A stretch of 64,000 bases of DNA. Origin: Agapanthus africanus. Lineage: Eukaryota > Streptophyta > Magnoliopsida > Asparagales > Amaryllidaceae. A program made the translations under genes and the position numbers. The stretch spans positions 69,279,433 to 69,343,432 of the forward strand of contig JASDDO010000026.1 of the NCBI GenBank assembly GCA_030015575.1, in the 5' to 3' direction. The notes below the pieces were generated by a model. That model saw only the letters and a list, made by a program, of their open reading frames with translations. It did not search any database and was not told where the DNA came from. Shown one piece after another: positions 30,686 through 42,576 of this stretch (the stretch's first letter is position 1; the number at the start of each line of letters is the position of its first letter).

Positions 30686-32819
30686 TGCTGGGTTCCTTAG
30701 CACTCTCACTAGGTTTTATAAGACATCAGGTATGCAATTTTAAAAAAAAACTAGAGAGAAAAGCAACCAAAACCAAGGATCTAACTAGAGAATTAGGGTT
30801 TAACTAAGCAAGTAAACATTTTTACTCTAAGTAAACAAGGAATACAACCTTTGTAGACCGGTCCTTCACTTCTAAAGCTCCGTGTAGTAGTCTCTTCGCT
30901 CCAAGTAGTGGTCTCGCATACTCTCGTTAGGCTCCACTAGCCGAAAAGAACAAGCTTGCTTGAAGAACTTCGAGACCGAAGATGATCTACGTCGAGGAAT
31001 CTCCAACTCAAGCTACCTCTTTACTAATTGAAAATTAGTTAAGCAAACAACCTATACTAAATGGCTAGTCTAGTGTAGATTGATAAAGTAGAATTTTGCT
31101 CGCTTTAGAATAATTTTTCTCTCTTTTCTTTTTCACCTCACTCAAAACTAGAGATCAATGAAGGAGATGAAGAAAAGATCTCAAGTGATCAACTCATGAA
31201 CCATGGGTGAGAAAATATCTTATATAAACTCATGTAGAGACTAAATCATGGCTAAAAATAATGGTTGGGTTAATAAATATCTATAGCAAAACAAAATCAG
31301 TAGACTTAAGTCAAAACTTCTCCATGCTTCCACAAGCAACTCAAGCCTTGCTAATTTCAACCTAATTTTGATTTTCCCTTAATAATTAAATCCCCACATT
31401 ATTTTAAGTATGGTATGAGTCTCATGCACCCAAGTCCAATGTATCATCTAGCATGATACAAAAATAAATACATTAATATATATCACATATATATTTGTAT
31501 GTATTTAGAGAAAACAATTTCTTAAGTGAGCTAATATTAGTTAATGTATATTAATATATCAAATATATAATCTTACATTAAATTATTAAATCAACACTTG
31601 ATTTAATAACCCGGATGTATCGCATAAAACCGACTAATATCATTTAATAAATTATTGAATCAACACTTGATTCAATAATCCGGTTATATCACATATAACC
31701 TGTATCATGAGATTAGAATACGGTATCACATGCACGTATTAATTTCGGTCCCGCACATATCACATATGTGCCCTACTTCGTTTCGCATGAGCTAGGAAAA
31801 CTCTGTGTAGGACTCTAAAGACTCGTCAATACGCCAACAGTAGGTGATGATCATATCAGTCACCCACAAGCTGTCAGCGGTTCTAGCTGGACGTAACGGC
31901 TATCCGGGTATTGAGCGATCAGAAAATCAACAAGCAAGCTTGTCCATACTCCCGTGAATCCAATAAGTAACACTACCGTACAGTCCGGTCTTTTCGTCTG
32001 ATATGTCGCATATCTAGTCTGGGGGTGGTAAACGTCAAACCCCGATAACTTGATAAGTCATGCCGATGTGAGACTCATAACGGGTCGAGAAACTACTGAT
32101 AACACTTACCAGTAAATCTCAGTATCAGCCCTGTCCAAGGACTTCCTGTTATGGCCAATCGAGCACAGCACAACATCAACCCCCAATATCGGGAGAGACG
32201 AAACCCTTACTATCGCTCATTGCCTCCATGTGACTCGGGACTGTACCCAAAAACCACCGTTTTGTACGCTCTCTTGAATGTGGTAAGGTGGAAATCAAAG
32301 CACGATGTGAATCACACAAGACTCTATGACGATCTCGGGTCTACAGACTAACCTGTACCAGTGTCACCAGAGAACTGCTATCTGACGATAGGTATAATAC
32401 CATCTAGGAGCTCTCGGCGAGTCTTGTTCAGTGTATCCAGTCTCCACTGAGCACCCATATACAATCTTTGATGTCAAACACCAATGGATGTGGGATCATC
32501 CATCGCCCATCAAATAGGTCAAGAAACGTATACGCTAGTCTACTCTGGAATATCGATGCCCTGTCTTGATACTCCCACGACTAGGAACAATTAAAGGATG
32601 GACTTATGGACTACCCTGACCCTACTAGTATGATCACCATCATAGTCCTGGTAGTCAAGTCCACATCCTAAGGGCTTTATCAACATGTAACAGAGAGATG
32701 GTACAAGTATACATGTTAAGAGAAAGAGTAATCAGATAACATACTATAGATGTCCAAGAATCCACTATAATATACAATCATGTACAATAATGGCCTCTAG
32801 GGCATACATACAACTAACA
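30686..32819 (-). repeat. 3' LTR of copia element 2
   Basis: 2134 bp, plus-strand ends TGCTGGGTTCC and CAACTAACA. A minus-strand TATA-like word TTTATATAAG lies at 31219-31228; the other LTR has TATATGAG there. Small frames inside (for example 32151-32351) recur in the other LTR simply because LTRs are copies. Confidence 0.9.
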
Positions 32820-33080
32820 ACTCCCACTTGCACTAAGGCCAGTTGTTGTAGCATCTCATACCCAACATCCCTTAAAGTCTCTCTAGGGAAAGGCCTTCGT
32901 GAGTTGATTCACCGTGTTATTCTTTGTGTCAACTCTCCTGACCTCGATCTCTCGGAGATCAACCATCTCCCTGATCAGGTGATACTGCCTAAGAATATGT
33001 CTGGATCACTGATGGGACCGGGGTTTCTAGGCCAAAGCCACAGCTCCATTGTCATCACAATGGTCGGAACCGCACCAAGT

Positions 33081-33985
33081 TCATCTCATGAACATCTTCA
33101 TCCCGACGGCCTCTTTGGTAGCATCGTTGGCAGCGATGTATTCAGCATTTATCATCGAGTCTGCTATGGTATCTAGCTTGGAACTCTTCCAACATACCGT
33201 CCCTCCACTGAGGGAAAAGACAAAACTCGAGACTGTCTTACAGTCGACCTTATCACTCTGGAAGCTCGAATCGGTAAAAGACTCCTTCTGGAGTTCACCG
33301 TTACCATACACCAAGAACGTTTCTTTAGTCCTTCTCAAGTACTTAAGAATGTTCTTCACAGCTGTCCAGTGTTTGTCATAAGGATGCATGAGGCATCACC
33401 CAGATCCTTCATGCAGAAACATTGTGATAAGAGGAGCTTGACCAAGTGTAGCATAGGAACACCATTCTCTATCAAGAGTATGTCATCCACGCATAATACG
33501 AGGAAGATAACCTTACTCTCTACAACCTTCTTATATATATAAGGTTCATATACCTTTTTGATGAAGTCAAACTCTTTGACTGCCGCATCAAAACAGATGT
33601 TCCAACTCCGCGATGCCTGCTTTAATCCGTAAATTGATTTAAGCAACTTGCACACCTTTCCGCTGCCCCCACTATCCACGAAGCCCTCTGGGAGTGTCAT
33701 GCACACACTCTCTTCAAAATCACCATTTAGAAAAGTGGTCTTAACATCAATCTGCCAGATTTCGTAGTCATGGTATGTGGCGATGGCAGGTAGGATCCGG
33801 ATGGACTTAAGCATAGCCACTGGAGAAAAGGTTTCATCATCATCCACACTTGGTTGTTGACGAAAACCTATTGCTACAAGTCTAGCTTTGAAAGTCTCAA
33901 CATTTCCATCTACACCAAGAATCTTCTCAAGATCCACTTGCTCCCGATGGGTTTTACCCCTTCGGGTGCAACTTCCAAAGTCCAT
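33081..33985 (-). pseudogene. Copia element 2 RT and RNase H with internal deletion
   Basis: RT frame 33356-33985 has GFRQQPSVDDDETFSPVAML, YGLKQASRSWNICFD and LCVDDILLIENG: the Tyr of YVDD is Cys. It then reads DLGDASCIL and jumps at about 33385-33392 to HWTAVKNILKYLRRTKETFL in another frame. Compared with element 1 about 330 bp of RT/RNase H boundary are missing. RNase H (33081-33389) has SFTDSSFQSDK and AEYIAANDATKEA but stops early. Not functional. Confidence 0.88.
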
Positions 33986-34017
33986 ACTTTGTTGGTGTAA
34001 ATGGATTCCATCTCAGA

Positions 34018-34963
34018 TCATATTGCATCTAACCATTTCATAGAGTCCCCACTCATTATGGCCTGGTCGAAACTAGTTGGGTCATCATCTTTCATGATGC
34101 AATCCTCGCTCCCACTGTCATTGAGAAAACCGTAGTATCTCTCAGGCGGATGAGGAACCCTACTAGATCTGCGGAGAGGCTGAGCTTCGTTGGGAACTAT
34201 TGAATCCTCCAACTCCACCAAATCATCAGCTGTAGTTTGTGTAGTTGAAACTTCTTTCAGTTCTACCTCATGACCATAAATATCTTTCGCAAGAAATTCC
34301 TTTTCTAAAAAGGTGGCATGCCGAGAAATAAAACACCTTTTGTTCCTCGGTGTGGTAGAAGATATATCCTTGCAAATGCTTGGGATATCCTACAAACTTA
34401 CACAAAACTGACATTGCCTCGAGCTTGTCCGGATTTTGCCTTTCAATATAGGACGGACAACCCATATCTTAACTCGTTTAAGACATGGTCTCTTCCCATA
34501 CCATATTGCATATGAAGTGGTAGGCACGGATTTGGTGGGAACCCTATTCAATAGGTATGCGGCTTCTCAAGCGCATAACCCCAAAAGGAAAAGGCAACTC
34601 AGCAGTACTCATCATAGAGCGTGCCATATCTAATAGGGTGCAGTACCTCCGTCCCGATACACCGTTGTACTGTGGTGTATACGGAGGAGTAAGCTGAGAG
34701 AGAATCCCATTCTCTTTTAAATAATGCAGGAACCCCGTGCTCAAGTATTCTCCTCCCCGATCAGATCAAAGGATTTTAATATTTTTACCCGTTTGGTTCT
34801 TAACTTCGCATTTATATTCCTTGAATTTCCCAAAAGTTTCAGACTTGTGTTTCAAAAGGAATACATGCCCGAATCTTGAGAGATCATCGATGAATGTAAT
34901 GAAGTACGAGGAACCATTCCTGACATGTGTAGACATGGGACCGCATACATCACTATGTATCAG
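34018..34963 (-). pseudogene. Copia element 2 integrase core and linker remnants
   Basis: Fragments in several frames: 34018-34221 (RRSSRVPHPPERYYGFL, the integrase-RT linker), 34268-34465 (KLEAMSVLCKFVGYPKHLQG) and 34544-34744 (ENGILSQLTPPYTPQYNGVS). The catalytic Glu of NGVSERR is Gly here (NGVSGRRYCTL). Confidence 0.83.
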
Positions 34964-35775
34964 TCACAAGAGTTTAGTAGCTCTTTCTCCGTGTCCATTA
35001 AACGGAGTTTTGGTCATTTTGCCTTTGAGACATGACTGGCAAGTTTCATGAGATATAAATTCGAACGGGTTCAAATATCCACCCTTATGTAACTTAGCTA
35101 GTCGTGTCGCATTGATATGACCTAGTCTACAATGCCACAAGAAGGATTCATTCATTTCTGAACTTTTCCTCTTATGTGTGTTCTGTACGTTAAGAACTAT
35201 GGTTTGATTTAGAACGTATATGCCATTACATGATGTGCCTGATCCAATCAACTTTTGATTTAGGAAAATGTTCATAACATTATCCTGCATTACAAAATTA
35301 TATCCTTCTTTATATAATAAAGAAACTGATATAATATTGCATATCAGGTTCAGTATGTAATAACATTTGTTTAGAATCAATATATTACCAGTTGGTAATA
35401 CAAGGTGATATTCGCCAACTGCTTTGGCTGCAAAACTTGCACCATTCCCTACTACTAGAGAATGATCACCTATTCTCAGTTCTCTACCTTTCTTTAACCC
35501 ATGTAACATATTACATATATGAAATCCTGACCGGTATCTAATACCCAGGACGTAGATTGTACTGAGAAACGGTTCTCGGTAAAAAACACACCCGAAGAAG
35601 ATGTATCAACATGCTTATTCCTCGATCGGGTCGTGTGGGAATCCGGATATTCCCCTATTTCTTTCTTGGAATTATAACAATTATAAGATAGAGAGGAACC
35701 AACGTTCCCCAGCTCAGTATAACAAGTGGGTTCGGTCAATACATCAATGTTATTATCTTGATTAAGGCATATCAT
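34964..35775 (-). pseudogene. Copia element 2 protease and integrase zinc domain
   Basis: 35494-35775 ends with the protease site STSWVLDTGQDF (D-T-G kept). 34964-35509 continues in an overlapping frame with HCRLGHINATRLAKLH and ETCQSCLKGK, the pre-integrase HHCC zinc domain. The overlap of the two frames (35494-35509) marks a frameshift inside the usual DTGSGSHICN. Upstream sequence has no gag zinc knuckle. Confidence 0.85.
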
Positions 35776-38547
35776 GGTCGCTACCTGGAGAGAGAGAGAG
35801 AAGAAAACACTCTGCGTATGCTCTTACAAGATTAGATTGGTTATTATTTTATCTAATCAGGATGGCTCCCACTGTTTTTATCAAATCTTCCTTCAAACCC
35901 TAAAAGGTAAGACTAGCCAGGATTAATTACACCCTACAAGTTCGCCAATTTTTCGTCCAGGCTAGTGTCGGTACTTTGAGGGAGTTTTCTCATGCTTTCG
36001 CATGGACCTAATTAAAATAAAACTCGTTTTCCCATAGGCATTACCCCATTGACACCTTTCTAGTCACCTACTGATCGGCTAATTGTAAAGTACAAAACTC
36101 TCCCAGGAGTAACTCTTACTCGCAGTGGGTATCGGGACCAAACTATCTCATAGAAGGTATGCAATCTCATTGCAAATTTCAACACTTGAAATTCCCAATA
36201 ATATTTTGCCCATAGCATCCTATGACCTTGACGCAAGCCAACAAACCATAATCCACTAGTCAAGTTCAACCCGTACATTTTGTGATTGAATTAAACTCAC
36301 CCGTACGACCCTTAACGCAGGCCAACAAAGTCGCACGACTACCATAATCCAATTGTATCAGATGCAGCAGATAAGCCCTAAATAGCTACCGCACACTACG
36401 CCTTGACGCAGGCCAACAAACGAAGCACGAATACTAAGTAGTACTTATCTGAAATGATGGAGGGCTACGACAAGTTTTTAAGAAAACCTTTTGCGTAATG
36501 AACTTGATATCGTTGTAGAATCGAGTGATTTTCAAAAGGAGTGTTTTTGAGACTTTTAGTAGTTTCGCTAAAGAGGTCACTCCCGGTGAAGAGATTTCGG
36601 CTCTTTCCTCATCGAATGAGGTGCTAGATATTTATCAAGGAATACCACTATTCAAAGTAAGAATTAGAGAAGCAATCAAAAGACAAAACCGAGTGGGTTG
36701 TAACATCTGCTAGCTTCTGCTAAAGAGGTCACTCCCGGTGAAAAGATCTCGGCTCTTTCCTCATCGAATGAGGTGCTGGATATTCATCAAGGAATACCAC
36801 TATGCAAAGCAAAAACTAGAGCTACTCTTTTTGAAAATTTGATTCTACAACATCTTTGGATTTCTTTCCTTTCATTAATCTCATTAATGAAGTCCCATCA
36901 TTTATGCTTCCTAAGCATCACAGAAGAAACGAAAATAAAATGTACACTTATGCCATCCGCATTCGCCACGGGGTCCCGTCATCTACTGTTAAGTTAGATA
37001 ACTAACGGCAGAGCGGGGGCAGGACTAGCGCGGATGCAAAACATAAGCAACGTTTATTATATATCATATATATAATATTAAGTATTCATCTCACGCAGTT
37101 ATATGATATCATCACAGAACATTGCAGCAGAAGTCAACATATGAAATATAGGATATATTAGGAGGTCCGTGTTTTAAATCAAGCCAGTAAAAAACACAGA
37201 TTCCACGGTCGTGATGAATAGCCAAACACACGTCCTTAGACCCCTACGAGAGCGGCAAGCAACCCTACCAATACTGGAGTTAGGAGACCCGGTCTCGACT
37301 CCTCAAGATGGTCTCCCACTGGACTCTAGAACCCGATTACTTGTGCTCCCCGCCTTGGGTCTATCCTAATGCGGAAAAGTAAATAATATACATCAATGGT
37401 GACATCCTCCTCAACCCAGAAGTGCCCCAATAAAAAAATATTACATACAAGTTTTTACATGAATAAAAATGAAAAACTCTCATCTCACGCAAAAACCCTC
37501 GGCTATTCAAACACGACGATCCAATATAACATATCATAGTAACACATAATATCATATGTCATCAACGTAAGTAAATATGCATATCCCAATTGTCGTTGAC
37601 GTATAACAACGAAATCGGCGATACACCACATATTACACTTACGATCGCAGAAAAGAAAACGAAAACTATAATAATTAGAATCTGCAACAACCTTAGACAT
37701 CATAAGCCTGGAATATCTAATATCCCGAATTTCACGCCTAACATATAAACCTTGCATTTTAGTCTCATATTGAAAACACCTTTTCAATAACCTAGTCGGG
37801 TAATTCAACAAGATTCCCGACTACTTCATCGAATACTCTTCAGAAACATTAGTAGATGGTCGTACCCCCGATGCTATCGACGAAGGCACTTAGGCGTAAC
37901 ACCGTGGCCGTGAGCACTCGAGAGGATTCTTTTGGCAACGGGGTTCTCCTACAGTCACTTGGTCAGGGCTATGGAGTATGGCTATCTAGTAGTGTTACCC
38001 GGCGAATACTCGCGTACTATATGAGATTGCGATGGAGTTTTGATCCGAATCGAAACTCCGTGGCAATGTATCAAAAGAGACTAAATCGCTAGATTTACAG
38101 AACACTAACTAGTTTTCACAAAACCAATTATCGTGGATTCTAATTATTGTATCACATATCAATATGAAACCCGAAACGATGTTAAAATACGACTACGAAA
38201 CACTCTGTATTGCCACTACAAAAAGATAACATCACATGCAATTTTGGCAAAAACAAACATAACCTGAAACCCTAAAAGCATGAGATCAGAACACCACAAA
38301 AATTTCAAGATTTTTTGCTACAGGAAAAAATGTGAGGCTGGTATTTTGACAATATGGCCGGCCATTTTTTTGGTGTTTTGCCTCAAATTTTTCTGGTGTT
38401 CTAGAAACATCATAACTAGCTTTCTGCACTTGTTTAAAAAATATTTAGAGGACTTAAAAAATTCGACAGAAACTAAGGTTTCGGTTTCCAGGTTTCGGAG
38501 TTGTTTCGGTTTCGTAATTCTAACACATCGTATAATTCTCTAGCTTG
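35776..38547 (-). other. Leader of copia element 2 (no gag found)
   Basis: 2.8 kb between primer site and protease, where gag belongs, but no gag frame or CCHC knuckle is visible. It contains a roughly 100-bp repeat at 36567-36665 and 36719-36815 with the hairpin word cctcatcgaatgagg, and a conserved stem region at 36954-37036 shared with elements 1 and 3. The segment 35790-36480 is also shared with 47560-48150 and 55230-55967. Confidence 0.7.
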
Positions 38548-38559
38548 GCTCTGATACCA
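38548..38559 (-). other. Primer binding site, copia element 2
   Basis: Minus strand TGGTATCAGAGC, complement of initiator Met-tRNA 3' end, one base inside the right LTR. Confidence 0.95.
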
Positions 38560-38560
38560 C

Positions 38561-40722
38561 TGTTGGGTTCCTTAGTACTCTCACTAGGTTTTATAAGGTA
38601 TCAGGTATGCAATTTAAAAAAAAAACTAGAGAGCAAAGCAACCCAAACCAAGAATCTAACTAGAGAATTAGTGTTTAACTAAGCAAGTAGACATCTTTAC
38701 TCTAAGTGAACAAGGAATACAACCTTTGTAGACCAGTCATTCACTTCTAAAACTCCGTGTAGTAGTCCTTTCGCTCTAAGTAGTGGTCTCCCCGACTCTC
38801 GTTAGGCTCTACTAGGCAAAAGGAACAAGCTTGCTTAAAGAACTTTAAGGCCGAAGATGATCTACGTCGAAGAATCTCCAACTTAAGCTACATATTCACT
38901 AATTGAAAATTAGTGAAGCAAACAACCTATACTAAATGGCTAGTCTAGTGTAGATTGATGAAGTAGGAATTTTGCTCACTTTAGAATAATTTTTCTCTCT
39001 TTTCTTTTTCACCTCACTCAAAGTTTGAGAGCAATGAAGGAGATGAAGAAAAGATCTCAAGTGATCAACTCATAAACCATGGGTAAGAAAATGCCTCATA
39101 TAAACTCATGTAGAGACTAAACCATGGTTAAAGATAATGGTCAGGTTAATAAATATCTAGAGTAAAACAAAATTAGTGGACTTAAGTCAAAACTTCTCCA
39201 TGCTTCCACAAGCATCTCAAGCCTTGCTAATTTCCACCTAATTTTGATTTTTCCTTAATAATTAAATCCCTACATTATCTTAAGTATGGTATGAGTCTCA
39301 CACACTCAAGTCTAATGTATCATCTAGCATGACACAAAAATAAATACATTAATATATATCACATATATATTTGTATGTATTTAGAGAAAACAATTTCTTA
39401 AGTGAGCTAATATTAGTTGATATATATTAATATATCAAATATATAATCTTACATTAAATTATTAAATCAACACTTGATTTAATAATCCGACTGTATCGCA
39501 TACAACCGACTAATATTATTTAATAAATTATCGAATCAACACTTGATTCAATAATCAGGTTATATCACATATAACCTGTATCACAAGATTAGAATACGGT
39601 ATCACATATACGTATTAATCCCAGTCCCGCACATATCACATATATGCCCTACTTCGTTTCGCATGAGCTAGGAAACCTCTGTATAGGACTCTAAAGACTC
39701 GTCAATACGCCAGCAGTAGGTGATGATCATATCAGTCACCCACAATCCGTCAGCGGTACTAGCTGAACGTAATGGCTACCCGGGTTTTGAGCGATCAGAA
39801 GATCTACAAGAAAACTTGTCTATACTCTCGTGAATCCAATAAGTAACACGACCGTACAGTCCGGTCTCTTCGTCTGATATGTCGCATATCTAGTCTGGGG
39901 GTGGTAAACATCATACCCCGATAACTTGATAAGTCATGCCGATGTGAGGCTCATAACGGGTCAAGAAATTACTGATAACACTTACCGGTAAATCTCAGTA
40001 TCAGCTCTGACCAGGGACTTCCTGTTATGGCCAATCGAGCACAGCGCAACATCAACCCCCAATACCGGGAGAGACGAAACCCCTCCTATCGCTCATTGCC
40101 TCCATGTGACTCGGGACTATACCCAAAAACCATCGTTTTGCACGCTCTCTTGAATGTGGTAAGGTGGAAATCAAAGCACAGTGGGAATCACATAAGACTC
40201 TATGACGATCTCGGGTTTACAGACTAACCTGTACCAGTGTCACCAGAGAACTGCTGTCTGACGATGAGTATAATACCATCTAGGAGTTCTCGGCGAGTCC
40301 TGTTCAGTGTACCCAGTCTCCACTGAGCACCCATATACAATCTTTGATGTCAAACACCAATGGATGTGGGATCATCCATCGCCCATCAAATGGGTCAAGA
40401 AACATATACGCTAGTCTACTCTGGAATATCAATGCCCTGTCTTGATACTCCCACGACTAGGAACAATTAAAAGATGGACTTATGGACTACCCTGGCCCTA
40501 CTAGTATGATCACCATCATAGTCCTGGTAGTCAAGTCCACATCATAAGGGCTTTATCAACATGTAACAGACAGACGGTACAAGTATACCCGTTAAGATAA
40601 AAAGTAACTAGATAGCATACTATCATGTCGAGCAAGAAAGTCCTCTCTATATATGTCCAAGCATCCACTATAATATACAATCATGTACAATAATGGACTC
40701 TAGGGCATACATACAACTAACA
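38561..40722 (-). repeat. 5' LTR of copia element 2
   Basis: 2162 bp, plus-strand ends TGTTGGGTTCC and CAACTAACA, matching 30686-32819 with a few percent differences. No gene inside. Confidence 0.9.
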
Positions 40723-42576
40723 CCAACTATACCAAATTTCCTTTTGTAGATCCATTTGCATCCAGCGGGGTTTACCCCGGGTGGAATAATATCCAAGGTC
40801 CACACTTTATCGGTGTACATGGACTCCATTTCGGATCGCATGGCATACAGCCATTTATCGGAGTCCCTGCTGATAATGCCCTGCCTGAAACTAGTAGAAT
40901 CATCTTCTTCTAAGATGCAATCCTCTCGATCCTCGTCTATGAGAAAACCGTAGTATCTCTCGGGCGGATGAGAAATCCTACTAGATCTGCGGAGTGGCTG
41001 AGGTTCGTCTGGGACTACTGAATCTAGTGGTTCCACCAAATCTTCAGTTATATTTTGTGGTTCAAAAGTTTCTTCCTGTTCTACCGTACTCCCACTAACT
41101 TCTTTTGCAAGAAATTCCCTTTCTAAAAAGATAGCGTGGCGAGATACAAACACCTTCTTTTCCTCAGTATGGTAAAACAGATATTCATAACCATTCTTTG
41201 GCTATCACACAAATTTACATAGAACTGACCGTGTCTCTAGTTTGTCCGGATTATGTTTTTTAACGTAAACCGGACAACCCCATATCTTAAATTTTTTATG
41301 ATATGGTCTCTTTCCATTCCATATTTCGAATGGTGTTTTAGGCACTGATTTGGATGGAACATGATTCAACAGATGTGCCACTGTTTGAAGCGCATATCCC
41401 CAGAATGAAAGAGACAACTCGGCGTTACTCATCATGGAGCGAACCATATCTAATAGGGTACGGTTCCTCCGCTCCGATACACCGTTGTGCTGCGGTGTAT
41501 ACAAAGGAGTAAGCTGAGAGAGAATTCCATTCTCTTTTAGGTATTCTAGGAATTCCGTGCTTAAGTACTCCCCTCCTCTATCAGATCGGAGGATCTTGAT
41601 GTGTTTGCCTGTCTGGTTCTCTACTTCGTTTCTGTATTCTTTGAATTTCTCAAAAGCTTCAGATTTGTGTTTCATGAGATACACATATCCGAACCTAGAG
41701 AGATCGTCGGTGAATGTAATGAAGTACGAGAACCCACCCCTTACATGTATAGATATCGGACCACATACATCACTGTGCATGAGTCCCAAGAGTTCTGTTG
41801 CTCTTTCTCCGTATCCGGTGAACGGAGATTTGGTCATTTTTCCCTTGAAACAAGACTGACAAGTTTCATAAAATGAAAATTCGAACGTATTCAAATATCC
41901 TTCTTTATGCAATTTACTTAGTCTTTTCTCTCCGATATGACCAAGTCTACAATGCCAAAAGTAGGATTCGTTCTCTTCTGAACTCTTCCTTTTGCGTGTA
42001 TTTTATATATTGAAAACTGTGTTTTGATTTAGAATATATATACCATTACACAGTGTATTTTCTGCAACCAATACCTGAATAAGGTAAATGTTCATGATAT
42101 TTCTATCAAGAACAAACTTATATCCATCTTTATCAAGTAAAGAAACTGATATGATATTACAAACCATGGAAGGTACATAGTAGCAATTATTCAAAATCAT
42201 AGTATTACCATTTGGCAATGCTAGGTGATATTCACCGACGGCAGAAGCATAAACTTGTGCTCCGTTCTCTACTCTGAGGGATATATCACTAGATCCAACC
42301 ATCCTAGTTTTTCTCAGTCCCTGCAATAAATTACAGATATGAGATCCTGATCCGGTATCTAGTACCCAGTAAGTAGGACTGATCGAAAAGCAGTTCTCAA
42401 TAACAAGAACACCTGAAAGAGACGCAATAGTATGCTTCTTCTTTGTTGGGGTCATCAAGGAATTCATGCAATCCTCTTTTCTCTGCTCATACTCATGACA
42501 GTTGTCATAAGTTAGAGCCAAAACGACGTTCCCCAGCCCCGAATAAGAATTCGGATCAGTCAAGCGATACGTTTTA
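40723..42576 (-). pseudogene. Copia element 1 protease, integrase and RT N-terminus
   Basis: 42003-42563 holds the protease (TYWVLDTGSGSHICN) and following domain; 41205-41912 holds integrase with ETCQSCFKGK, D in MHSDVCGP, D in RSDRGGEY and E in NGVSERRNRT, all catalytic residues present; 40668-41153 holds the linker RRSSRISHPPERYYGFL and the RT start MYTDKVWTLDIIPPGVNPAG. Stops separate the pieces (about 41200 and 42003). The 3' side is cut at 40723 by element 2 and the 5' side at 42576 by element 3, upstream of the protease. This is the best preserved integrase of the copia copies here. Confidence 0.9.
42572..42576. repeat. Target duplication TTTTA of element 3 (left)
   Basis: TTTTA at 42572-42576 and again at 55204-55208; joining the sides restores a sequence parallel to element 2 at 35750-35780 (tattatcttgatta). 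Confidence 0.93.

Larger units (their letters stand above)
30686..40722 (-). mobile_element. Copia element 2, inserted in RT of element 1
   Basis: LTRs 30686-32819 and 38561-40722, polypurine tract next to the left LTR (minus GCAAGTGGGAGT, 32820-32831), primer site next to the right LTR (38548-38559). Pol remnants between 33081 and 35775; leader without recognisable gag at 35776-38547. LTRs differ at about 14 of the first 210 positions. Same lineage as elements 1 and 3. Confidence 0.9.

Noticed and set aside
32151..32351. 66-codon plus frame repeated at 40027-40227
   Set aside because: LTR copies of element 2; no start context or domain.
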